From assembly GCA_965657495.1 (NCBI GenBank), contig CBFHPD010000190.1, forward strand, positions 1 through 15,031: a DNA stretch of 15,031 nucleotides. Direction: 5' to 3'. The notes under the pieces were generated by a model that searched no databases, was not told the DNA's origin, and saw nothing but the letters and a program-made list of their open reading frames with translations. The position numbers and the translations under genes are program-made. Origin of the DNA: JALQTD01 sp965657495 (GTDB lineage Bacteria > Bacteroidota > Bacteroidia > Flavobacteriales_D > Sanyastnellaceae). This document shows positions 5,560 through 13,176 of the stretch, in pieces; within the stretch, counting starts at the first letter, position 1, and each line of letters opens with the position of its first letter.

Positions 5560-8500
5560 ATGAATCGCATGGAACTGAAACGAGGTGTCATTTTAGGGTG
5601 GTTGTTGGGGGCGCTTGTCGCCACGGGTTGGGGGCAGGTTTTCCAAATCAACGGCGGCGACGTGACGACGTGCGAGGGGTTGTTCGTGGACGACGGAGAC
5701 ATCGGGGATCCGAGTGGCGGGCCTTACACGAACGCCAATTACACGGTGACGATTTGTCCTGAGAATCTTGGAGACGCCGTGGCCGCGTCGTTCATCTCGT
5801 TCCAGCTGCAAACCAACGCCAACCCCAACAACAACGACGTCCTCCTCATCTACGACGGGAACTCCACGGCGGCCCCACTCATCGGGGCTGGAACCGGGAA
5901 CAACTTCCAAGACGTGACCGCAACGGCTTCGCTGAACAACCCGACGGGGTGCTTGACGTTCCAGTTCGTTTGCTTGAACGGGGCGACCGCGGGCGCCATC
6001 GGCTGGGCGGCTGAATTGTCGTGCGTGACCCCTTGCACCACGCCGGTCTCGGCTTTTGACTTGATTGACCCGGAAGCCTTTGACGGCAATCCGCTGAGTG
6101 TTGGGGTTTGCCCCGAGCAGGAAGTGACCTTCGATGGTGGGGCGAGCACAGGCGACGGGGCTCCTTTGGAGAATTGGATTTGGAATTGGGGCGACGGGGA
6201 GGTGACCACGGCAGCGAACCCCACCGCCGTTCACAGTTACACGGAACCTGGCGAGTACTTGGTTACGCTCGTGGTGGAGGACGACAACGGGTGCCAGAGC
6301 ACGAATTTGGAACCCTTCCAGGTGTTGGTCAGCACCCTCCCGTTGTTCAACACCGTGACGGAGTCGCCGGTCTGCGTGAACCAGCCCACCTTCCTCGATG
6401 GTTCGGGGTATCAAAGCGTGACGTGGACGGCCTTGCCGCCTGTTTCCGTTGCGGAAGAGCAGCCGCTGCCGGACAATTCCAACGTGCCGTTCGATTCCCA
6501 AATGACCATCGATTTCTTCGATGACGGCCAAGTGGTCGAATCCTGCGAGGACATCCTTGGCATTTCGGCCGTCATGGAGCACACCTTCATTGGCGATTTG
6601 ACGATCTGGGTGGAATGCCCGAATGGCCAAGAGATGCTTTTATTGGACAACGGCCCAAGTGGGCAGCCCGATGCGACGGGGTGCATGTACCCGGACCTCG
6701 GGGGCAACAACTTGGGCGATCCGGTGGCGGAAATTGGTTGGGAATACACGTGGTCGATGGACGCAGAGTTCATCATGGACGACCCAAGCAACCCGGCGGT
6801 GGCCAACGGCGCGACGGTGCCTGCGGGCGATTACCTGCCCTGTGGTGACATGTGCGACCTCGTGGGCTGTCCGTTGAATGGGGTGTGGACGTTCTACGTG
6901 CACGACCAGTGGCTCGGGGACAACGGCTACTTGTTCAACTGGTCCATGGAGTTCGATCCAGAAATCGTGCCCGGTGTGACGACCTTCACGCCCACCATCG
7001 GGGTGGAGTCGGATTCCAGCTACTGGGATTTGCAACCCGGGGACTACGGGTTCGTCGGGTTGGATGCTCCGGGGGATTACGCGGACATGGTGTTTGACCA
7101 AGCCGGCAGTTACGACTTTGACTACGTGGTGCAGAACAACTTCGGTTGCCAATGGGACACCACCATCACCATTGAAGTGTTGGATCCCCCGAACATCACG
7201 GCGGGCAGCGATTTCTTCGCTTGCGGCGACTTCCAGCTCGGCAGCGGCTTGGTGGATGCAGATGCAGCGGTGTGCAGCGAGGATGCAGGCGCTTACGAAT
7301 ATTGCTACGACAACGGCGAGAACTTCACTTGGACTTTTTGCCCGGATGTGCCGGGGGATGGTTCAACGTTCATGACGGTGAGCTTCCAGCAGGGGACAGT
7401 GGAGAATTTCTTCGATCCATTCATGGTTTACGATGGGCCGGATGTGAATTCGCCCCTCTTAGCGGGCCCCATCAGCGGGGATTTAACAGGCCAAACCTTC
7501 ACCGCTACCAACGCGGAGGGCTGCCTCACCATCAGCTTCTCCTCCGACGGAAGCGTGTCATGCGCCAGCTCGACAAACTACCTGCCTTGGCAGTACACCG
7601 TAGGGTGCACCAACGCGAGCGGCATCGATTGGTCGTGGTCGCCCGCCGATGACCTCGTAGGGGCAGACACTCCGTCCCCGCTCTCGCCTTCCATCAATTC
7701 CCCAGTGACGTACACGGTGACAGGCGGTTGGAGCTTCCTGCCGGGGTGCAGCACCACCGACCAAGTGGAAGTGTCCCCATCGTTTGACATTGCGGTTACA
7801 GGCGAGGATCCGACCTGCTTCGGAAACGACGGAACCTTGGAGGTGACCATCGAAACAGCCGGTTCCACCGGGCCGTGGACCATCGAGGTTTATGACGGCG
7901 CGGATTTGGTCGGTTCGTCTTTCTCGAGCCAACCTACTTCGGTGAACGTTCAAGGGCTGCCACCGGGCGACTTGGTGGTGCAGGTCAGCGACGACAATTG
8001 CGTCATTGAGGCTCCCATCACGTTGAGTGCGGTGCCCACGCCGACGTTGACCGCTTCGGCAGACACGACGATTTGCATCAATGGAACGGCCACACTCGAA
8101 GCGCTCCTCACCCCGCAGCCACCGAACACCACGTTCACATGGAGTGCTACCGGTGCTGTGGACGGCAGCGTGAGCGTCGGCCCCAACAGCCCTGCGGTTT
8201 ACACGGTCTACGCGACTTACGCAGAGGGCTGTGTCACGGAGACGGAAGAAATCTTCGTGGACATCTACGATCCGTTGGCGCTGCAAGTCACGGCCGGGGA
8301 GCTGATTTGCGAGGTGGATTCGGCTTGGGTCGGGGTCAACGAAGTGCTCGGCGGCTTGCCTCCCTACAACTACGCTTGGAGTCCTGCGGGAAGCGGGGAG
8401 GGGTTCTGGAGTTACGCGGACGTGTCCACCACCTATTGCGTGGTGGTGACCGATCAGTGCGAGACGCCCGCGGTGGAGGGATGTGTGGAGGTGACCGTGC

Positions 8501-9303
8501 CCGATGCCATTGATCCATCGTTTGAAGTGGACACGCTCGGCGGCTGCCATCCGGTGACCGTAGGCTTCACTTCCAATGCGACGAACCCTGAAGAAGTCGC
8601 GACCTCCCTGTGGACCTTCGGCGACGGGGGGCAATCGACCGGGTTGACGGATGTGTACCACACGTACATCGAGCCGGGGATTTGGTCCATCCAGCATGTG
8701 ATCACGTCCATCCACGGCTGCGTTTACACTGCCTCCGCTCCCGGCCTCATCGAGACCTATGATTGGCCGGTGGCCGCTTTCGCCAATACGCCGACCGTTA
8801 CGGCCCTGCCGGAGACACACTTCGAGTTTGAAAACTACTCGCTCGGGGCCTCCTTTGCTCAGTGGGACTTCAGCGGCTACGGCACGTCCGAGGAGTGGTC
8901 GCCCAGTTTCGATTTCCCAGCAGAGCAATCAGGCGAGTACACCGTTACGTTGACGGTGGAGAACGCCTGGGGTTGCACGGATGTGGAGAGCCGCAATTTG
9001 CTAGTCAACGAGAGTTTTTCGATGTACATCCCGACCGGGTTTACGCCGGATAACGATGGGCTGAACGATGCTTGGAAGTTCTATGGCATCGACGTGGACG
9101 ATACCGATTTTCACGTGGTGGTCTTCGACCGGTGGGGCCGCAAGGTGTACGAGTCGAACGACTTGCATGCAGCTTGGGAAGGGGACAACCAAGGCGGCGA
9201 CTATTTTGTCCAAAACGGGGTCTACACCTACCTCATCACCACGCGCTCGGTAGCCACGAAGGAGCGCAAAGTGATCAAAGGTTCTGTAACGATTACACGA
9301 TGA
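5560..9303 (+). CDS. Giant secreted T9SS type B surface protein with CUB-like, PKD, P-like and SprB-like domains (paralogue 1)
   Basis: 1247 residues. ATG 5560 is chosen because it begins a signal peptide (residues 1-25, likely cleavage before Q26); an in-frame GTG at 5473 adds 29 residues and would bury it. Approximate order: CUB-like domain (36-155), PKD domain (160-258, with WNWGDG), proprotein-convertase P-like domain (315-472, with MEHTFIGDLTIWVECPNG and LNGVWTFYVHDQWLGDNG), second CUB-like domain (547-683), SprB-like repeat (741-826), Ig-like stretch (827-983), PKD domain (985-1065, with WTFGDG), a weaker PKD-like domain (1069-1150) and the type B T9SS C-terminal domain (1154-1247, with YIPTGFTPDNDGLNDAW and QNGVYTYLI). 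Such proteins are exported across the outer membrane by T9SS and held at the surface or released. No protease domain is visible. Many Cys and Asp residues suggest disulfides and Ca2+ binding. It overlaps the next gene by ATGA; adhesion is the likeliest role, but inferred. Confidence 0.95.
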   Translation: MNRMELKRGVILGWLLGALVATGWGQVFQINGGDVTTCEGLFVDDGDIGDPSGGPYTNANYTVTICPENLGDAVAASFISFQLQTNANPNNNDVLLIYDGNSTAAPLIGAGTGNNFQDVTATASLNNPTGCLTFQFVCLNGATAGAIGWAAELSCVTPCTTPVSAFDLIDPEAFDGNPLSVGVCPEQEVTFDGGASTGDGAPLENWIWNWGDGEVTTAANPTAVHSYTEPGEYLVTLVVEDDNGCQSTNLEPFQVLVSTLPLFNTVTESPVCVNQPTFLDGSGYQSVTWTALPPVSVAEEQPLPDNSNVPFDSQMTIDFFDDGQVVESCEDILGISAVMEHTFIGDLTIWVECPNGQEMLLLDNGPSGQPDATGCMYPDLGGNNLGDPVAEIGWEYTWSMDAEFIMDDPSNPAVANGATVPAGDYLPCGDMCDLVGCPLNGVWTFYVHDQWLGDNGYLFNWSMEFDPEIVPGVTTFTPTIGVESDSSYWDLQPGDYGFVGLDAPGDYADMVFDQAGSYDFDYVVQNNFGCQWDTTITIEVLDPPNITAGSDFFACGDFQLGSGLVDADAAVCSEDAGAYEYCYDNGENFTWTFCPDVPGDGSTFMTVSFQQGTVENFFDPFMVYDGPDVNSPLLAGPISGDLTGQTFTATNAEGCLTISFSSDGSVSCASSTNYLPWQYTVGCTNASGIDWSWSPADDLVGADTPSPLSPSINSPVTYTVTGGWSFLPGCSTTDQVEVSPSFDIAVTGEDPTCFGNDGTLEVTIETAGSTGPWTIEVYDGADLVGSSFSSQPTSVNVQGLPPGDLVVQVSDDNCVIEAPITLSAVPTPTLTASADTTICINGTATLEALLTPQPPNTTFTWSATGAVDGSVSVGPNSPAVYTVYATYAEGCVTETEEIFVDIYDPLALQVTAGELICEVDSAWVGVNEVLGGLPPYNYAWSPAGSGEGFWSYADVSTTYCVVVTDQCETPAVEGCVEVTVPDAIDPSFEVDTLGGCHPVTVGFTSNATNPEEVATSLWTFGDGGQSTGLTDVYHTYIEPGIWSIQHVITSIHGCVYTASAPGLIETYDWPVAAFANTPTVTALPETHFEFENYSLGASFAQWDFSGYGTSEEWSPSFDFPAEQSGEYTVTLTVENAWGCTDVESRNLLVNESFSMYIPTGFTPDNDGLNDAWKFYGIDVDDTDFHVVVFDRWGRKVYESNDLHAAWEGDNQGGDYFVQNGVYTYLITTRSVATKERKVIKGSVTITR
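5662..7165 (+). repeat. Duplicated segment, copy 1 (CUB-like, PKD and P-like region of paralogue 1)
   Basis: This is the part of paralogue 1 closely matched in paralogue 2 (9402-10907), running from the first CUB-like domain to FGCQWDTT just after the P-like domain. The copies lie about 3740 bases apart in direct orientation. Most differences seen are third-position changes, but there are blocks of exact identity, the longest noticed being 33 bases (6679-6711 and 10419-10451). Confidence 0.8.
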
Positions 9304-12300
9304 GTGAGATGAAACGATACTTGGTGGGTATGGCGCTGCTTTTCGGCAGCGTGGCCGCGTTGATGGGCCAAACCAACATCCAAATCAACGAGGGCGGAAC
9401 GGTTGAAACCTGCGACGGCTTCTTCGTGGACGACGGCGACATCGGCGACCCGGCGGGTGGCCCATATAGCAACAACGATTACGTCATCACCATTTGTCCC
9501 GAAAACGATGGGGATGCCATTGCTGCAGAGTTCCTATCCTTTCAACTCCAAACCAACGCCAACCCAAACAACAACGACGCGCTCTACATCTACGACGGCA
9601 ATTCCACCGCGTCGCCCTTGATCGGCGTGGGCACCAGCAACAATTTCCTCGACGTCACGGCCACCGCATCGTTGAACAACCCTTCCGGATGCTTGACCTT
9701 CCAGTTTGTGGTCAACAACGGCGCCACCGCAGGGGCCATCGGCTGGGCGGCGCAGGTGACCTGCGTGACGCCGTGCACGGTGCCGACCTCTTCCTTCACC
9801 CTCACGGATCCCGATCCCTTTGTGGACAATGAGAACAGCGTGGGGATTTGTCCTTTCCAGGAAATCACCTTCGACGGTTCGGCCTCAGAAGGCGACGGGG
9901 CACCGCTTGCGAACTGGATTTGGAATTGGGGCGACGGGTCGGTTGAAACCACGCCGTCCATGGTGGCGACGCACGAATACGATACCCCCGGGGAGTATTT
10001 GGTGACGCTCGTGGTGGAGGATGAAAACGGCTGCAGCAGCACCAACCTCGAGCCGTTTCAAGTCCTGGTGAGCACGATCCCCATCTTCAATGCCGAGTTC
10101 TCCACCCCGCTGTGCGTGGGATCGCCCGGTTTCTTGGACGGGAGCCCCGTGCAGAGCGTCACTTGGACGGCGCTTCCGCCGGTCTCGGTGTCGGAGGAGC
10201 AGGCCTTGCCGGACAATTCGAACGTCCCCTTTGAGTCGGAGATGGTCATTGATTTCTTCGACGATGGCCAGGAAGTGGAGGAATGCGACGACATCCTGTC
10301 ACTTTCGGCGGTGATGGAACACACCTTCATTGGTGACTTGACGATTTGGGTGGAATGTCCAAACGGGCAAGAGATGCTCCTCTTGGACAACGGCCCAAGC
10401 GGAGGGGCGGACGCCACAGGGTGCATGTACCCGGACCTCGGGGGCAACAACCTCGGCGATCCCGTTGCGGGAGAGGGATGGGAATACACGTGGGACATGG
10501 ACGCGGAGTTCATCATGGATGACCCGGACAACCCTGCCGTCGCGGGAGGGGCCACCGTTCCGGCGGGTTCGTACCTGCCGTGTGGTGATTTCTGTGACTT
10601 GGTGGGATGTCCTTTGAACGGGGTTTGGACCTTGAACATCCACGACCAGTGGCTGGGCGATGATGGGTTCCTGTTCAACTGGACCATGGAATTCAACCCG
10701 GAAATCGTTCCAGGGGTCACCACCTTTACGCCCACCATCGGCCTGGATGCGGACTCGAGTTATTGGGACCTGGACCTCAATACGGAAGGCGTCGTCGGTT
10801 TGGACACCGAGGCTGATGAAGTGGATTTGGAGTTCGAAACGCCAGGCGACTATGCGTTTGACTATGTGGTTACGAACAACTTCGGATGCCAATGGGATAC
10901 GACGGTGGTGTTGACGGTGGTTCCCGGATTGGACAACTCCATTACGGCTGGGCCGGATGTGGTGTTCTGCCAAGATGCCGTTCAGCTCGAAGGCGCCTTT
11001 ACGGGATCAGCACCCTCGGCGTGTGGCGGGGCCGAAGGCACCTTTGAATTCTGCTACGGCAACAACGTCTATGAGGAGTACTTCTTTTGTCCGGACAATC
11101 CTGGCGATGGCACCATGGTGACCATCTCCATCGAACAAGGCGGCGTGGAGAATGCCATTTTCGACCAGCTCTACATCTACGACGGGCCGGATGCGAATGC
11201 TCCCATCCTCGCCGGTCCACTATCGGGTCAGGATATTTCGGGCAACGCTTACACCGCCACGAACCCGGACGGCTGCTTGACGGTGAGCATCGATACCGAC
11301 GGCAGTGTTTCCTGTGCATCCGGCCAATACGACCCCATCATTTTGTGCACGACCTGCACCGGCAGCTCCAGCACGTGCGGGTACACATGGTCGTGGGATC
11401 CGCCGCTCTACTTGGATGACCCGACGGTGCCCAACCCGATGGTGACCGATTTCGACGGCACGCCCTTCACCTACACGTTGCTCGTGGAGCCGGTGGACAT
11501 GCCCAACTGCGGCACCACCGACGAGGTCACGGTGCTTCCGGGATTTGAATTCACCTACGATGTGACCCAAGTGTCTTGCTACGGCAACGACGGTGAGGTG
11601 GCTGTGACCATCACGTCCCCGCCGTCAGACGGACCCTGGACGGTTGCGCTCACCGAAGGAGGCGCCCTCGTGGAATCGGTGGAGTCGGGAGGTGGCTTGT
11701 CGGTATTGGATGGCCTGGTACCAGGAGACTACGTGTTGGAAGTTTCTGACGGAGGCGGGTGCGAGTACAGCTTTGACATCCTCCTCGAGGAGCCCGAGAC
11801 CTTGCTCATCGAAGTCACGCCAGACCCGACCATTTGCATCGACGGAGCCGTGACCCTCGAAGCGAGTTCCGACATGGACGTCAACGGCGATTGGACCTAC
11901 CACTGGGACAACGGCTTGGGCACGGGCGACAGCCACGTGGTCTCGCCAGTGGTGACTACGACTTACGCAGTGTACGCTACTACGCCCAACGGGTGCCCAT
12001 CGGAGGAAGAGCAAGTCACCGTCAACGTGAACGATAGCTTGTCGGTAGCGCTCGGCGGGGATGACCTCATTTGCGGCGGTGCGTTCGCTGCCTTGGAGGT
12101 GTTGAACGCGGACGGCGGTTCCGGCAGCGGTTACGTTTATGAGTGGACGTGGCAAGGTTTGGACATCGCTTCAGGGACCGAGGACGAACTCCTCGACGCG
12201 CCCCCCACCACCGGCACTTACTGCGTCACACTCACCGACGATTGCGAAACGCCGGCCGTGACGGCCTGCCACGAAGTGGTCATTGAAACCCCGATTCCGG

Positions 12301-13100
12301 CGGATTTCCACCCCGATACCACGCACACGTGCATTCCCGGTGTCATCCAATTCACGAGCGACGTGGACCAGGCCCTGTTGCAGGATCAGTTCTGGACCTT
12401 CGGCGATGGTGAGGGCGCCTTTGAGGCCAATCCGGTGCACATCTACCCCAATCCTGGATCCTACACTGTGACGTACCACATCACCTCATTGCTCGGGTGC
12501 GATTACTCCCGCACGGATCCCGGCCTGATCGATGTGTACGACGTGCCGTCGGTCGGCTTTGTGGCGAGCCCGCAACCCACGTCCGCGCCCGACACCGAAA
12601 TCGAATTCGAATCGGTGAATTCAGCAGGGGTTTTGGAGTGGGATTGGAGCTTTGGGGTGTTGGGAGAATACGGCAGTTCGCAAGAAGTGGATCCGACGTT
12701 CCAGTTTCCCATCGACCGGGGCGGATTGTATCCGGTGACCTTGGCGGTGACGGACGGGAATGGTTGCTCGGCCCAAGTGACGCGGATCGTGGAGATTTTT
12801 GACCTGTTTAACTTGTACATCCCCACGTCCTTCACGCCCAACAACGACGGGGTGAACGATGCCTTCTTTGTCCAAGGCACAGACATCGACCCGGATCGGT
12901 TCCTGCTCCAAGTGTACAACCGGTGGAACAACATCGTCTTCGAGACGCGTGACATGAATGAGCCGTGGCACGGTCCGGCCACCAACGACTCTGAGTACTA
13001 CGCCCAAAACGGCGTGTACTTCTACCGCGTGGTCGTTTACAACAAGAGCCAATCAGCCGAGCGCCACGAGTACACGGGCACCGTGATGATCATGCGCTGA
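9300..13100 (+). CDS. Giant secreted T9SS type B surface protein (paralogue 2)
   Basis: 1266 residues. ATG 9300 overlaps the TGA of the previous gene (ATGA, 9300-9303), which fits translational coupling; ATG 9309 is an alternative. Reading further upstream only enters the previous gene in another frame. The signal peptide is residues 1-23. Order matches paralogue 1: CUB-like (35-154), PKD (about 160-258), P-like (315-472), second CUB-like (547-687), SprB-like (749-834, with CYGNDG and GDYVLEVSD), Ig-like, PKD (999-1080, with WTFGDG), PKD-like, and type B T9SS domain (1172-1266, with YIPTSFTPNNDGVNDAF and QNGVYFYRVVV). The P-like domain starts at residue 315 in both proteins, so there is no net insertion or deletion before it. 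By eye that domain is about 85 percent identical between paralogues, whereas the C-terminal domain is nearer 40 percent. The gene ends 13 bases before a strong terminator. Role unknown; likely a surface partner of, or alternative to, paralogue 1. Confidence 0.95.
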   Translation: MSEMKRYLVGMALLFGSVAALMGQTNIQINEGGTVETCDGFFVDDGDIGDPAGGPYSNNDYVITICPENDGDAIAAEFLSFQLQTNANPNNNDALYIYDGNSTASPLIGVGTSNNFLDVTATASLNNPSGCLTFQFVVNNGATAGAIGWAAQVTCVTPCTVPTSSFTLTDPDPFVDNENSVGICPFQEITFDGSASEGDGAPLANWIWNWGDGSVETTPSMVATHEYDTPGEYLVTLVVEDENGCSSTNLEPFQVLVSTIPIFNAEFSTPLCVGSPGFLDGSPVQSVTWTALPPVSVSEEQALPDNSNVPFESEMVIDFFDDGQEVEECDDILSLSAVMEHTFIGDLTIWVECPNGQEMLLLDNGPSGGADATGCMYPDLGGNNLGDPVAGEGWEYTWDMDAEFIMDDPDNPAVAGGATVPAGSYLPCGDFCDLVGCPLNGVWTLNIHDQWLGDDGFLFNWTMEFNPEIVPGVTTFTPTIGLDADSSYWDLDLNTEGVVGLDTEADEVDLEFETPGDYAFDYVVTNNFGCQWDTTVVLTVVPGLDNSITAGPDVVFCQDAVQLEGAFTGSAPSACGGAEGTFEFCYGNNVYEEYFFCPDNPGDGTMVTISIEQGGVENAIFDQLYIYDGPDANAPILAGPLSGQDISGNAYTATNPDGCLTVSIDTDGSVSCASGQYDPIILCTTCTGSSSTCGYTWSWDPPLYLDDPTVPNPMVTDFDGTPFTYTLLVEPVDMPNCGTTDEVTVLPGFEFTYDVTQVSCYGNDGEVAVTITSPPSDGPWTVALTEGGALVESVESGGGLSVLDGLVPGDYVLEVSDGGGCEYSFDILLEEPETLLIEVTPDPTICIDGAVTLEASSDMDVNGDWTYHWDNGLGTGDSHVVSPVVTTTYAVYATTPNGCPSEEEQVTVNVNDSLSVALGGDDLICGGAFAALEVLNADGGSGSGYVYEWTWQGLDIASGTEDELLDAPPTTGTYCVTLTDDCETPAVTACHEVVIETPIPADFHPDTTHTCIPGVIQFTSDVDQALLQDQFWTFGDGEGAFEANPVHIYPNPGSYTVTYHITSLLGCDYSRTDPGLIDVYDVPSVGFVASPQPTSAPDTEIEFESVNSAGVLEWDWSFGVLGEYGSSQEVDPTFQFPIDRGGLYPVTLAVTDGNGCSAQVTRIVEIFDLFNLYIPTSFTPNNDGVNDAFFVQGTDIDPDRFLLQVYNRWNNIVFETRDMNEPWHGPATNDSEYYAQNGVYFYRVVVYNKSQSAERHEYTGTVMIMR
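9402..10907 (+). repeat. Duplicated segment, copy 2 (CUB-like, PKD and P-like region of paralogue 2)
   Basis: Counterpart of 5662-7165. Similarity falls off after this point: the second CUB-like, SprB-like and Ig-like regions remain alignable by domain order but differ far more in sequence and show small length changes. Confidence 0.8.
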
Positions 13101-13113
13101 TCCGGCGTGTGCA

Positions 13114-13159
13114 GGCACAAAAAAAAACCGGGCCGACAGCGGCCCGGTTTTTTTGTGCC
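13114..13159. terminator. Symmetrical bidirectional intrinsic terminator
   Basis: An 8-bp GC stem, CCGGGCCG (13128-13135) with CGGCCCGG (13140-13147), has a 4-base loop. Nine A residues (13119-13127) precede it and seven T residues (13148-13154) follow. Outer arms GGCAC and GTGCC (13114-13118 and 13155-13159) also pair. It lies 13 bases after the plus-strand giant gene and 17 bases past the end of the minus-strand peptidase gene, so it should stop transcription from both sides. Confidence 0.93.
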
Positions 13160-13176
13160 CAAAAGGCGCAGCCGGC

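Noticed and set aside
7558..8928. 456-residue open frame on the minus strand inside giant gene 1
   Set aside because: It is antisense to a clearly coding frame with recognisable domains, is rich in Arg/His/Gly as expected of a GC-rich shadow frame, and shows no known motif or start signal.
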